Shown: positions 9,450-18,286, numbered from the stretch's first letter. The stretch: DNA of 50,084 bases from an uncultured Ruminococcus sp. (GCA_902762785.1 CACWPL010000020.1:1-50084); one strand, 5' to 3'. Numbers and translations are program-made. Notes: generated by a model not told the origin, from the letters alone.

Positions 9450-9690
9450 GCGGCCCGGAGCCCGGGCTGGCGATCCCCATCCGGGCGGCACGGCGCACGT
9501 TGCTTTTGACCGCAATGCCCCCAATGGCCTCGCGGCCAAAGGGGGCAAAGCTGCTTTCGATATACGCGCTGCGAGCAGCGCGGCGCGTTCTTGATACCAT
9601 GGCTTTGTACCCCGGGCGGGGTCGCATCTCGCACGATCCTAGGACAGTCTCTCTGTGCAGGATGACGAAATTTTGGAAATGCGGGGACAG
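9450..9690. other. Intergenic spacer upstream of hsdM and the secreted flavodoxin gene
   Basis: About 240 bp between two divergent promoters. It contains several short GC palindromes (for example cccggagcccggg and ggcctcgcggcc), but I find no gene, ribosome binding site or recognised RNA. It may be a decayed repeat. Confidence 0.4.
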
Positions 9691-9693
9691 GTA

Positions 9694-9743
9694 TTGACAT
9701 CGTGTCAGAATACTGCTATAATAATGATAATGACAGTGTGTCA
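9694..9743 (+). promoter_or_regulatory. Promoter with twin TGACA-N3-TGTCA operators
   Basis: TTGACA (9694-9699) and TATAAT (9717-9722), 17 bp apart with a TG extension, form a strong promoter. Palindrome 1, TGACATCGTGTCA (9695-9707), covers the -35 box. Palindrome 2, TGACAGTGTGTCA (9731-9743), lies just after the -10. Their centres are 36 bp apart. The same plan occurs upstream of the TetR gene at 32905, so this promoter is probably repressed by that protein. Confidence 0.85.
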
Positions 9744-9792
9744 AAATGCGACTCGACCGAGGGGACGTCCCCATGACCGAAAGGAGGCCGTG

Positions 9793-10890
9793 ATGAGAAA
9801 AATGATCTCCCTGCTCGCTGCGGGGCTCGTGGTGCTGGGCGCGGCGGCGCTGCCGGCGTGTGCGTCCGTGGGGACGGGCGCGCCGCGTGTGAACGTGCAT
9901 GATGTACAGCGGATGGCGGCCTTCCTCCATGGGATGTCCGGCGCGGAGGACCTGTCCGATGCCGACTATGACAAGAACGGCGACGGCCGCTGGGACGTCT
10001 TCGACCTGGCGCTCATGAAGCGCGAGGCCGCCGCAGAGACGCCCGGGTCCCAGAGCACCAGCATCGTCGTCTACTTCTCCCGCACGGGCAATACGGAGCG
10101 CATCGCCGAGATGCTGACCGCCCTGACCGGCGCGGACAGCTACGTCATCGAGGCCGCCGTGCCGTATACGGATGACGACATCGACTACAATGTCTCCGGG
10201 TGCCGCGCGAACGTGGAGCAGAACGACAAGTCCGTCCGTCCCGCGATCGCAGAGCCGCTCGATTCCCTCGACGGCTATGACACGGTCTTCCTCGGCTACC
10301 CCATCTGGTGGGGCGAGGAGCCGCGCATCATCGACACTTTCCTGGAGACCTATGACTTTTCCGAGAAGACGGTCGTCCCGTTCTGCACCTCGGGCAGCAG
10401 CGGCATCGCGACGAGCGAACGCAATATCGCCGCGCTCGTCCCCATCGGGACGCAGCTCCCGGGCAAGCGCTTCTCCGCCACCGCCACCCAAGCGGACGTC
10501 CAGGCGTGGTACGACACGCTCGACCTCCCCAAGGCCGACCCGCAGCTCCAGATCCAGATCGGGGACACGACCCTGACCGCCGCCCTCGCGGACACGACCG
10601 CCGCCGCGGAGCTGGCAAGCAAGCTCCGGGAGGGCCCCGTCACCGTGACGCTCGGGGAGTATGGCGGGTTCGAGAAGGTCGGTGCGCTGCCGTGGACGCT
10701 CACGCAGTCGGACGAGCGCATCGAGGGCGCGCCGGGCGATGTCCTGCTCTACCAGGGCGGGCAGATGACCGTGTTCTATGGCACGAATGCCTGGAGCTAT
10801 ACGCGCCTTGCCCATATCGACATCCCCCAGGCAGAGCTGGCCGACATCCTCGGGAACGGCGATGTCACGGCCGTCCTGTCTGTGAGATAA
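9793..10890 (+). CDS. Secreted flavodoxin with N-terminal dockerin-like module and C-terminal cyclophilin-like domain
   Basis: This 365-residue predicted export product starts with a signal peptide; a possible lipid Cys is at residue 23 (LPAC, an imperfect lipobox). Residues 33-80 resemble a shortened dockerin: the first repeat lacks its calcium loop (NVHDVQRMAAFLHG), while the second is complete (DYDKNGDGRWDVFDLALMKR). A flavodoxin fold follows (about 90-235; FMN loop FSRTGNTER, then GYPIWWGEEPRI) and then a cyclophilin-like domain (about 255-365; FYGTNAWSYTRLAHIDI). ATG 9793 was chosen because it has GGAGG nearby and begins the signal peptide. An extracellular flavodoxin is unusual, and its electron partner is unknown. 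Confidence 0.82.
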   Translation: MRKMISLLAAGLVVLGAAALPACASVGTGAPRVNVHDVQRMAAFLHGMSGAEDLSDADYDKNGDGRWDVFDLALMKREAAAETPGSQSTSIVVYFSRTGNTERIAEMLTALTGADSYVIEAAVPYTDDDIDYNVSGCRANVEQNDKSVRPAIAEPLDSLDGYDTVFLGYPIWWGEEPRIIDTFLETYDFSEKTVVPFCTSGSSGIATSERNIAALVPIGTQLPGKRFSATATQADVQAWYDTLDLPKADPQLQIQIGDTTLTAALADTTAAAELASKLREGPVTVTLGEYGGFEKVGALPWTLTQSDERIEGAPGDVLLYQGGQMTVFYGTNAWSYTRLAHIDIPQAELADILGNGDVTAVLSVR

Positions 10891-10947
10891 GACCGCGTGA
10901 CGCGGTGACGTGGAAAGCGGACCCAACGTGAAAAGCAAAGGACGCCT

Positions 10948-10981
10948 GCATGTCTCCTCGCGGATGCGGGGAGACGTGCAG
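10948..10981 (+). other. Hairpin between flavodoxin and CMD-cupin genes
   Basis: ctgcatgtctcc and ggagacgtgcag form a 12-bp stem with one G-U pair and a 10-base loop. There is no T tract. It ends 32 bp before the next ATG and may be an mRNA processing, stability or attenuation element. Confidence 0.45.
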
Positions 10982-11013
10982 AAACTTGAATACTATATAA
11001 GGAGGCTCCCAAC

Positions 11014-11769
11014 ATGAGCGAAAGGATCGTACAAACGGCCGGGCGTGACCAGCTCGGCAGCTTCGCGCCAATGTTCGCGCATCTCAATGACGATGTGCTG
11101 TTCGGCGAGGTATGGAACGAGGCGTCCATCGACGTCAAGACGCGCTGCATCATCACGGTGGTGTCGCTGATGGCCTCGGGCATCACGGACAGCTCGCTCG
11201 TCTACCATCTGCAAAACGCCAAGGCGCACGGCGTCACCCGTGAGGAGATCGCGGCGATCGTGACCCATGCGACGATGTATGTCGGATGGCCGAAGGGGTG
11301 GGCGGTGTTCCGTCTGGCCAAGGAGGTCTGGGACGAGGCCGCGCCCGCGGCGACCGAGAAGGAGCGCTACCAGAACACGCTCTTCTTCCCCATCGGCGAG
11401 CCGAATCCCTATGGACAGTATTTCGTGGGGCAGAGCTACCTCGCCCCGCTCTCGACCACGCAGGTGCCGATCTTCAACGTCACCTTCGAGCCGGGATGCC
11501 GTAACAACTGGCACATCCACCACGCCAAGTCCGGCGGCGGGCAGATGCTCGTCTGCGTCGGCGGCCGGGGGTACTATCAGGAACAGGGCAAGGACCCCGT
11601 CGAGATGACGCCCGGCACGGTCATCAACATCCCGCCCGAGGTCAAGCACTGGCACGGTGCCGCCCCGGGGGAGTGGTTCTCGCATCTGGCCATCGAGGTC
11701 CCCGGCGAGGACGGCAGCACGGAATGGTGCGAGCCGGTCGCGGATGCGGACTATCAGGCACTGAAGTGA
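11014..11769 (+). CDS. Carboxymuconolactone decarboxylase-like / cupin fusion protein
   Basis: The 251-residue cytoplasmic protein joins an AhpD/CMD-like helical domain (about 15-110, including EASIDVKTRCIITVVSLMASG) to a cupin domain (about 150-240). The cupin carries the metal-ligand motifs WHIHHAKSGGG and PPEVKHWHG. Such fusions are common in anaerobes beside flavodoxin or oxidoreductase genes. The CMD part suggests peroxidase- or thiol-type redox work, but no reaction can be assigned. The start follows AAGGAGG. It lies between two flavodoxin genes, 46 bp ahead of the second, which points to a redox operon. Confidence 0.85.
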   Translation: MSERIVQTAGRDQLGSFAPMFAHLNDDVLFGEVWNEASIDVKTRCIITVVSLMASGITDSSLVYHLQNAKAHGVTREEIAAIVTHATMYVGWPKGWAVFRLAKEVWDEAAPAATEKERYQNTLFFPIGEPNPYGQYFVGQSYLAPLSTTQVPIFNVTFEPGCRNNWHIHHAKSGGGQMLVCVGGRGYYQEQGKDPVEMTPGTVINIPPEVKHWHGAAPGEWFSHLAIEVPGEDGSTEWCEPVADADYQALK

Positions 11770-11815
11770 CGGCGCACGCCTGCCGCCCCTAACGAATGAA
11801 CAGGAGGTACACACC

Positions 11816-12277
11816 ATGAGCAAGAAGCTCGTCGCCTATTTTTCCGCCAGCGGCCGCACGGCCAAGACCGCACAGCAGCTCGCTGCCGCCGCATCCGCCG
11901 ACCTCGCAGAGATCGTGCCGGCCGTCCCGTACACGTCCGCTGACCTGAACTGGCAGGACAAGCAGTCCCGCAGCAGCGTCGAGATGGGCGACCCGGCCTC
12001 GCGTCCCGCCATCGCCGCGCCCGCCGACGTCGCCGCGTATGACGTCATCTACATCGGCTTCCCGATCTGGTGGTACGTCGCCCCGACCATCATCAACACC
12101 TACCTCGAGAGCGCCGACTTCTCCGGCAAGAGGATCATCCTCTTCGCCACCTCCGGCGGCAGCGGCTTCGGCAAGGCCGTGGCCGGTCTGCAAGCGAGCG
12201 CGCCCGGTGCCGTCATCACCGAGGGGAAAGTAAATCCCTCCGCCAAGGACCTCGAGGCCCTTGCAGCGATGGACTGA
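11816..12277 (+). CDS. Flavodoxin (small FMN protein)
   Basis: The 153-residue protein has the flavodoxin FMN phosphate loop FSASGRTAKTA near its N-terminus and the GFPIWWYVAP isoalloxazine loop at about 80-90. These are the same signatures as in the secreted flavodoxin two genes upstream, but there is no signal peptide, so it acts in the cytoplasm. It belongs to the short Flavodoxin_4 type often annotated as a putative NAD(P)H dehydrogenase or flavodoxin. The start is preceded by AGGAGG, and the gene is followed directly by a terminator. Confidence 0.9.
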   Translation: MSKKLVAYFSASGRTAKTAQQLAAAASADLAEIVPAVPYTSADLNWQDKQSRSSVEMGDPASRPAIAAPADVAAYDVIYIGFPIWWYVAPTIINTYLESADFSGKRIILFATSGGSGFGKAVAGLQASAPGAVITEGKVNPSAKDLEALAAMD

Positions 12278-12289
12278 GTAAAAAAAAAG

Positions 12290-12321
12290 AGCGCCGTCCC
12301 CGCGCAGGACGGCGCTTTCTG
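12290..12321 (+). terminator. Terminator of the flavodoxin/CMD-cupin group
   Basis: A perfect 10-bp stem, agcgccgtcc (12290-12299) and ggacggcgct (12307-12316), is followed by ttctg. An A tract precedes it. It lies 13 bp after the flavodoxin stop. Confidence 0.8.
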
Positions 12322-12365
12322 CTGTGTCACACCCTCTTTCGAGCCAATGATATGCTGCCGCATAG

Positions 12366-12394
12366 TTGACATTTCTCTAGAAAGATGGTACAAT
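12366..12394 (+). promoter_or_regulatory. Promoter of the diguanylate cyclase gene
   Basis: TTGACA (12366-12371) and TACAAT (12389-12394) with a 17-bp spacer. A purine-rich ribosome binding site (AGGAAGGGGGGGG) lies just before the start at 12426. Confidence 0.8.
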
Positions 12395-12425
12395 AGAAGA
12401 AAGACAGGAAGGGGGGGGACATGAT

Positions 12426-13532
12426 ATGCTGGTCATTGGATACATTTCCGAATATTGGGGACTGCTCGTCATCCTGATCGGCACGGCGCTCGTGCTGCAC
12501 AGCGATGTCCACCTGGAGCGGCGCATGGTCAGAAGGATCTTCGCCTCGAACATCATGCTCTTCGCCTATTCCATCACGACCTTCACCGAGTCCTACTTTG
12601 GCGACCTCGATACCCTCCACCTCGCGCGCCCGATCCTCTCCGCGATCAATTACAGCCTCGTGACCTTCATCCTTGTCAACAGCATCCTCATCATGTACCC
12701 CATGCAGAAACGGCAGCTCTTCATCCCCGCGTACATCAATGCCCTCCTCTGCTTCGTGTCCATCCCCACCGGGGTCGTGTTCTATTACACGGACGACAAC
12801 CACTTCCAGCGCGGGATGCTGGGCTATCTGCCGTATTTCATCAATGCGCTCTATCTCGTCTATCTCTTCTACCGCCTCTTCCACAGCGACAGGATGCAGC
12901 GGGAGGACATGCGCGTGCTGATCTTCGTCGTCATCACGTCGATCCTCTGCCTCGTGCTGCCGCTCTTCTATTATAATGCGTCGTCGCTCTGGTTCACGAT
13001 GACCATCGCGGGCGACATCCTCCTGTACTACGTCTTCCTGCTCCAGCAGTTCACCAAGCGCGACTCCCTGACCAAGCTCCTCGACCGGCAGAGCTATTAT
13101 TCCGACCTGGAGCGCTACAGCGCCCGCATCTCCTCCCTCATCGCCATCGACATGAACGGCTTGAAGGAGATCAACGACAGCGCCGGCCATATCGCGGGCG
13201 ACGCGGCCCTCGTGGCGCTGGCGGACTGCTTCTGGAAGGCCGCGCACGATGACCAGCGCGTCTACCGCATCGGCGGCGACGAGTTCGTCATCCTCTGCAT
13301 CGGCGGCGACCGGAAGGATGCCGAGGACTTGATCACGCGGATCCGGGAGAACGTCGGCAAGACGGGGTACACCTGCGCGATCGGCATGGCGATGCGTCCC
13401 GAGGCGGAGAGCCTCGAACTGCTCTACCAGCTCGCCGACCGCCGTCTCTACGAGGAGAAATCCCGATTCTACGAGGCCACCGGCAAGACCCGCCGCAAGC
13501 GCGAGCACGCCGCCGCCCAGACCGCAAAATGA
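12426..13532 (+). CDS. Membrane-bound diguanylate cyclase (GGDEF domain)
   Basis: This predicted enzyme makes cyclic-di-GMP from two GTP. The 368-residue protein has an N-terminal half of about six hydrophobic helices (residues 5-205) as a membrane sensor and a C-terminal GGDEF domain starting KRDSLTKLLDR. The active-site motif RIGGDEF (about 280-286) is intact. The expected upstream RxxD inhibitory site is not visible, so product inhibition may be absent. A 49-bp gap separates it from a PAS-EAL phosphodiesterase, suggesting a make-and-break signalling pair transcribed from the promoter at 12366. Confidence 0.92.
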   Translation: MLVIGYISEYWGLLVILIGTALVLHSDVHLERRMVRRIFASNIMLFAYSITTFTESYFGDLDTLHLARPILSAINYSLVTFILVNSILIMYPMQKRQLFIPAYINALLCFVSIPTGVVFYYTDDNHFQRGMLGYLPYFINALYLVYLFYRLFHSDRMQREDMRVLIFVVITSILCLVLPLFYYNASSLWFTMTIAGDILLYYVFLLQQFTKRDSLTKLLDRQSYYSDLERYSARISSLIAIDMNGLKEINDSAGHIAGDAALVALADCFWKAAHDDQRVYRIGGDEFVILCIGGDRKDAEDLITRIRENVGKTGYTCAIGMAMRPEAESLELLYQLADRRLYEEKSRFYEATGKTRRKREHAAAQTAK

Positions 13533-13581
13533 TGAAAATGATGTGACGGCACACGGAAGCTGACACAAAGGAGGCGATCAC

Positions 13582-15234
13582 ATGGATCGGGAACGCAAGG
13601 CAAGGCTCGACAGCATCTTCGAGGCCTTCTCCATCATGGCGGAGGGGCGTTATGTCTACGTCTGCGACATGCGGGAGGACCTTTCCCGGTGGTCGCATTT
13701 GGCTGTGGACTATTTCGACCTGCCGTCTGAATACATGACCGGCGCAGGGGACATCTGGGCGGAGCGCATCCACCCGGACGACCTGCCTGCCTACCAAAAG
13801 AGCATCGACGGCATCTTCGCCGGGACGGACGGCAGCCATGACATGCAGTACCGTGCGCGCGACAGGGAAGGGAACTATGCCGTCTGCACCTGCCGGGGCG
13901 TGGTGCTGCGCGACGGCGCGGGCACGCCGATCTATTTCTGCGGGGCCATCCAGAACCACGGCGCCATGAGCTATGTCGACACCATCACGGGACTGCGCAG
14001 TCTCTATGGCTTTTTCGATGACCTCAAGTCGATGTCCTGGGCGCATGATCCCGGCACCGTCCTCCTGCTCGGCCTGAGCAGCTTCTCCACCATCAACGAC
14101 CTCTACGGCTACAGCTTCGGCAACGACGTCCTGCGCGTCCTCGGGAACTACCTCACGCAGACCTTCGCCGGCCGCGGCAGCGTCTACCGCATGGACGGGA
14201 CGAAGTACGCCGTCATCTCCCATTCGCTCGATGCCGCCGAGATGCAGGCCGTCTACCGGCAGCTCCAGCTCGATGTCCGGCACCATTTCTCGGTCGGGGA
14301 AGAGTCGGTCGGGCTCACGCTCAACGCCGGTCTCGTCGTCGCGAACACCTTCGACATCAGCGCGGAGACGATCTACACCTGTCTGAAATATGCCTATTCT
14401 CGCAGCAAAACGCAGCTCCACGGCCACTGTGTCGTCTTCACGGACGATGTGACCGCCGAGAGCCGGCACTATCTCGACCTCCTCAACCGCATCCGCGCCG
14501 ACGTGACGCAGGACTGCCGGGGCTTCTACCTCTGCTACCAGCCGATCGTGGACGCGCAGACCGACCGTCTCACGGGCATGGAGGCGCTCCTGCGCTGGAG
14601 GGACGAGAGCGGCACCGTCCCGCCGGACCGATTCGTCCCGGTGCTCGAGCAGGACTCGGTGTTTCCCGTGCTGGGGCATTGGATCCTGCACCGCGCCATG
14701 ACGGACGCGCGCCGTCTCCTCGACCGCTGGCCGGATCTGGTCGTGAACGTCAACCTCTCCTACACGCAGCTCGAGCACAGCGGCTTCGTCGATGAGGTGC
14801 TCGACCTGCTCGAGGAGACCGGCCTGCCCCCGCAGAATCTGTGCCTGGAGCTGACCGAGCGCTGCAAGATGCTCGACAAGGCGCTCCTGAAGACGACCTT
14901 CCGCACGCTGCGCCGCTGCGGCATCCGCATCGCGGTGGACGATTTCGGCACGGGATTCTCGTCCTTGGGGATCCTGCGCGACCTGCCCGTCACCTGCATC
15001 AAGGTCGACCGGGAGTACGTCAAGAACGTGGAGACGAGCAGCCGCGACTGCAAGACCGTGAAGTGGATCTCGGAGCTGGCGAGCGCGTTCCATATGGAGG
15101 TCTGCGTCGAGGGCGTCGAGACGGCCGCGATGCGCGATCTCCTTCGGCAGTACCACGTCGCGCGGTTCCAGGGCTATCTCTATTCCCGCCCCATCCCGTT
15201 CGAGCAGTTCTGGGAGAAGTATCACGAAGCATGA
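13582..15234 (+). CDS. PAS / degenerate GGDEF / EAL cyclic-di-GMP phosphodiesterase
   Basis: This predicted cytoplasmic enzyme hydrolyses cyclic-di-GMP. The 550-residue protein has a PAS-like sensor (about 20-130), a GGDEF-like domain in which the catalytic motif has become MDGTKY (about 210-220), and an EAL domain (about 295-545). The EAL motifs are intact: GMEALLRW, NVNLSYTQLE, LELTE, VDDFGTGFSSL, IKVDREY, CVEGVE and FQGYLYSRP. The enzyme should therefore only degrade, with the dead GGDEF serving as a GTP or c-di-GMP sensor or structural part. The start follows AAAGGAGG. It directly follows the membrane cyclase gene. Confidence 0.93.
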   Translation: MDRERKARLDSIFEAFSIMAEGRYVYVCDMREDLSRWSHLAVDYFDLPSEYMTGAGDIWAERIHPDDLPAYQKSIDGIFAGTDGSHDMQYRARDREGNYAVCTCRGVVLRDGAGTPIYFCGAIQNHGAMSYVDTITGLRSLYGFFDDLKSMSWAHDPGTVLLLGLSSFSTINDLYGYSFGNDVLRVLGNYLTQTFAGRGSVYRMDGTKYAVISHSLDAAEMQAVYRQLQLDVRHHFSVGEESVGLTLNAGLVVANTFDISAETIYTCLKYAYSRSKTQLHGHCVVFTDDVTAESRHYLDLLNRIRADVTQDCRGFYLCYQPIVDAQTDRLTGMEALLRWRDESGTVPPDRFVPVLEQDSVFPVLGHWILHRAMTDARRLLDRWPDLVVNVNLSYTQLEHSGFVDEVLDLLEETGLPPQNLCLELTERCKMLDKALLKTTFRTLRRCGIRIAVDDFGTGFSSLGILRDLPVTCIKVDREYVKNVETSSRDCKTVKWISELASAFHMEVCVEGVETAAMRDLLRQYHVARFQGYLYSRPIPFEQFWEKYHEA

Positions 15235-15238
15235 GAAT

Positions 15239-15277
15239 GCGCCCCTGTCCGGGATGGACGGGGGCGCGGTCGTTTCT
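15239..15277 (+). terminator. Terminator after the c-di-GMP gene pair
   Basis: gcgcccctgtcc and ggacgggggcgc form a 12-bp stem with one G-U pair and a 5-base loop, followed by a weak T run (ggtcgtttctc). It begins 5 bp after the phosphodiesterase stop. Confidence 0.7.
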
Positions 15278-15288
15278 CAAAACTACTC

Positions 15289-16332
15289 TTATTGACCGCC
15301 CCTCTGCACCCGCAGCGAGTCGCCGCGGGAGGTGACGATCTGGTAGCCTACGCTCGCCACGCGGCGGGAGAGACAGTCCTTACACTGCGCCGACTCCTCG
15401 CCGGTGCAGATCTTGTTGTCGTAGAGCAGGTACTTGTCCCGCACGCCGACGGGCGAGAGGTTCGGCATGAGGACGTTCGCGCCCCATTGCAGGCCCATCT
15501 CCCGGCCGCGCGGATGGATCGTGCCGAGCGCCGTGGTCGCCGGGAGCAGCACCCCCGGGAACAGGAGCCGCAGCACGCCCAGCAGACGCAGCGTCAGCGC
15601 CAGCGACCCGGACGGCGCGTCCTTGAACGGCGTGTCCTTGTGGGGGAGGAAGGGGCCGATGCCGATCATGTCCGGCCGGAGGTCCTGGAGGAATCGGATG
15701 TCCTCCACGATGTGCGCGAGCGTCTGCCCCGGCGACCCGACCATGATGCCCGCCCCGACCTGATAGCCGATGTCCCGCAGCGTGTAGAGGCACGCCTTGC
15801 GGTGCGCCCCGCTGAGGTCAGACGGATGGAGCATCGCATAATGCGCCTCGTTGGCCGTCTCGTGGCGCAGGAGATAGCGGTCGGCGCCGGCATCGAAAAA
15901 GCGCTGGTAGCTCTCGCGGGACTTCTCCCCGATCGAGAGCGTGATCGCGCAGTCCGGGAACGCCGCACGGATGTCCCCCACGATCTGACAGACGCGGTCG
16001 TCCGTGAAATACGGGTCCTCGCCGCCCTGGAGCACGAACGTCCGAAACCCGAGGGCATGTCCCTCCCGGCAGCACGCCAGGATCTCGTCCTCGGTGAGAC
16101 GATAGCGCGCGGCGGCGCCGTTGCTGCGCCGGATGCCGCAATAGTAGCAGTCATTTTTGCAGTAGTTCGTGAACTCGATCAGGCCGCGCACATAGACGTC
16201 CGTGCCGTAGCTCTCCCGCCGGACAGCATCGGCCGCGGCGCGCAGGGCGTCGTCATAGCGGTCGGTGGCCAGCAGGTCGAGGAGGGCGGCGTCGTCCAGG
16301 TCGTGCGTTTCTCTGAGCGTGTCGATCAGCAT
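15289..16332 (-). CDS. hydE: [FeFe]-hydrogenase maturase HydE (radical SAM)
   Basis: This radical-SAM enzyme takes part in building the di-iron subcluster of [FeFe] hydrogenase. The 347-residue protein has the radical-SAM cluster motif CKNDCYYC, the HydE signature LQGGEDPYFTDDRV, and a C-terminal C-x7-C-x2-C cluster (CTGEESAQCKDC) found in some HydE proteins. The frame is open further upstream, but ATG 16332 has a GGAGGATACCTACC leader and begins the family homology. It is the last gene of a fprA-deacetylase-hydE group. HydF is encoded 2.6 kb away; HydG is not in the window. Confidence 0.92.
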   Translation of the reverse strand: MLIDTLRETHDLDDAALLDLLATDRYDDALRAAADAVRRESYGTDVYVRGLIEFTNYCKNDCYYCGIRRSNGAAARYRLTEDEILACCREGHALGFRTFVLQGGEDPYFTDDRVCQIVGDIRAAFPDCAITLSIGEKSRESYQRFFDAGADRYLLRHETANEAHYAMLHPSDLSGAHRKACLYTLRDIGYQVGAGIMVGSPGQTLAHIVEDIRFLQDLRPDMIGIGPFLPHKDTPFKDAPSGSLALTLRLLGVLRLLFPGVLLPATTALGTIHPRGREMGLQWGANVLMPNLSPVGVRDKYLLYDNKICTGEESAQCKDCLSRRVASVGYQIVTSRGDSLRVQRGGQ

Positions 16333-16408
16333 GGTAGGTATCCTCCTTGCCAACATGCCCCTCCCTTGGCGGAAAGGGCATGTCGTCGATACTGTGGACG
16401 GGACGTGT

Positions 16409-17089
16409 TCAGAGCAGCACCTCGGCATTCGTCCCATAAAAGATGTCGTCTCGCCCGGCGAGCAGGTCGAGGAGACGCTCCAGGCGGTCCCAGGTGCCGT
16501 CCCCGTCGAGCTCGTAGCTGTGTCCCCAGACGCAGAAGATCTGCGGGACGTCGGGCGTCATGTCCCGGAACTGCGCGGCGAGGTCGAAGAGCGCGTCATC
16601 GTTGTGATGGCAGGTCGGACGAAAGCGCATGAGGTCCGTCTGCACGCCGAACGCATGGGACGCATCCACGCCCCTTGCGTACCGCAGACCGAGCCGCTGC
16701 GCCTCCGCGACCGCGCGGTCGTCATAGGCACCATAGGCATACGCCATCCCGACCGGCGCACGGCCAAAGAGCGCCGTGAGCGCGGTGACATCGTCCGCCA
16801 GCTCCCTGTGGAGGGCGGCATCGTCCAGCTCCGGGAGCGCCAGGTGCTGCGCCCCATGGACGGCGACCTCGTGCCCCGCATAGACCCCCGCGGCCTCCCG
16901 CAGGTCGAGCCGCCGCACCCACGCGCCCTTGTACTGCCACGCGCCCGCATCCCCGCTGAGGCCGGAATTGAGGTTGAAGGTGGCCTTCATCCCGTAGCGG
17001 TCGAAGAGCGCGATCAGGCGGACGTCCTGCTCGTTGCCGTCGTCATAGCTGAACGTCAGCGCCTTGCGGTGGTGCGCGGTCCAGCTCAT
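16409..17089 (-). CDS. Polysaccharide deacetylase (NodB-like)
   Basis: The 226-residue protein opens with the NodB-family motif ALTFSYDDGN, containing the catalytic and metal Asp residues. It continues with FDRYGMKATFNLNSG and a metal-binding segment EVAVHGAQHLALPEL, where the usual SHTxxHP motif is replaced by VHGAQHL. It removes acyl groups, probably N- or O-acetyl, from a cell-wall or other polysaccharide. No signal peptide is visible, so it may act in the cytoplasm or be exported by another route. Its ATG overlaps the flavodiiron stop by 4 bases, so the two are translationally coupled. Confidence 0.83.
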   Translation of the reverse strand: MSWTAHHRKALTFSYDDGNEQDVRLIALFDRYGMKATFNLNSGLSGDAGAWQYKGAWVRRLDLREAAGVYAGHEVAVHGAQHLALPELDDAALHRELADDVTALTALFGRAPVGMAYAYGAYDDRAVAEAQRLGLRYARGVDASHAFGVQTDLMRFRPTCHHNDDALFDLAAQFRDMTPDVPQIFCVWGHSYELDGDGTWDRLERLLDLLAGRDDIFYGTNAEVLL

Positions 17090-18249
17090 GCCATCAGCTC
17101 GTCGGCGAGGGCGGCGAGGGCAGCGCGGGAGGTGTCGTTCAGCGCGGACTTGATGGTCACGGTCGTGTCCATAAAGGTGATGTTCTTGGACTTCTCGAAG
17201 AGGCCCTTCATGGTCTTCCCGGCGGTCGGCGCCCAGGAGCCGTTCTCGATGATGCCGATGCGCTTGTTCTGGTAATTGCGCTCGGTGAGCCACTCGATGA
17301 ACGTCCGCATGAACGGGAAGACGTCGTTGTTATACGTCGTCGACGCGAGGACGAGCGTGCCGTAGCGGAACGCATCCTCGACGGCCTCGGCCATATCGTC
17401 ACGGGCGAGGTCGGTGACGGCGACCTTGGGGCACCCCTTCTCGGTCAGCATCGCGGCGAGCTGCTCGACGGCCTCCTTGGTGTGGCCATAGACGGACGTA
17501 TACGCGATGCAGATGCCCTCGCTCTCGGCGCCGTAGGTCGACCAGGTCTGGTACAGACCGAGGTAGTAGCCCAGGTCCTCGGTGAGGACGGGGCCATGCA
17601 GCGGGCAGATGGTCTGGATGTCGAGCGCGGCGGCCTTCTTGAGGACGGCCTGCACCTGCTGGCCGTACTTGCCGACGATGCCGAAATAGTAGCGGCGCGC
17701 CTCGCAGGCCCAATCCTCCTCGACATCGAGCGCGCCGAACTTGCCGAACGCGTCCGCGGAGAAGAGGACCTTGTCGGTGCTGTCATAGGTGAACATGACC
17801 TCCGGCCAGTGGACCATGGGCGCGAAGACGAACTTCAGCTCGTGGCGGCCGAGGGACAGCGTCTCGCCGTCCTTGACGGTGCGCATCTTCTCGGCGGGGA
17901 CGGTCAGGTCGGGATAGAACTGCCCGAGGAGGCCGAAGGTCTTGGCGTTGCCGACGAGGACGGCGTCCGGGTAGGTCTGCACGAAGAGGGCGATGTTGGC
18001 GGAGTGGTCGGGCTCCATGTGCTGGATGATGAGGTAGTCGGGCTTGCGGCCGTCGAGCGCGGCGGCGAGCTCGCCGAGCCATTCCTGGCCGAACCTCGCG
18101 TCGACGCTGTCGAAGACGGCGACCTTCTCGTCGAGGATGACATAGGAATTGTAGGCCATGCCGTTCGGGACGTCATACTGCCCCTCGAAGAGGTCGAGGA
18201 CATGGTCGTTCACGCCGATGTAGCGGATGTCGTTGGTGATGCTGTTCAT
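17086..18249 (-). CDS. Flavodiiron protein (FprA-family A-type flavoprotein)
   Basis: This cytoplasmic enzyme reduces O2 to water or NO to N2O and protects anaerobes. The 387-residue protein has a metallo-beta-lactamase-like domain with the di-iron motif HMEPDHSAN (about 80-88), a later MVHWPEV segment and CPLHGP. A flavodoxin domain follows (IAYTSVYGHTKEAVEQ, about 253-268). ATG 18249 follows GGAGGAACATCCCT. It leads an operon with the deacetylase and hydE from a promoter at 18287-18315. Proximity to hydrogenase maturases fits protection of O2-sensitive hydrogenase. Confidence 0.93.
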   Translation of the reverse strand: MNSITNDIRYIGVNDHVLDLFEGQYDVPNGMAYNSYVILDEKVAVFDSVDARFGQEWLGELAAALDGRKPDYLIIQHMEPDHSANIALFVQTYPDAVLVGNAKTFGLLGQFYPDLTVPAEKMRTVKDGETLSLGRHELKFVFAPMVHWPEVMFTYDSTDKVLFSADAFGKFGALDVEEDWACEARRYYFGIVGKYGQQVQAVLKKAAALDIQTICPLHGPVLTEDLGYYLGLYQTWSTYGAESEGICIAYTSVYGHTKEAVEQLAAMLTEKGCPKVAVTDLARDDMAEAVEDAFRYGTLVLASTTYNNDVFPFMRTFIEWLTERNYQNKRIGIIENGSWAPTAGKTMKGLFEKSKNITFMDTTVTIKSALNDTSRAALAALADELMA

Positions 18250-18286
18250 AGGGATGTTCCTCCGTTCCATAGTTTGGGATGCCTTT

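Noticed and set aside
9433-9700. Small antisense frame upstream of the secreted flavodoxin
   Set aside because: It overlaps two strong promoters and has neither ribosome binding site nor recognisable motif.
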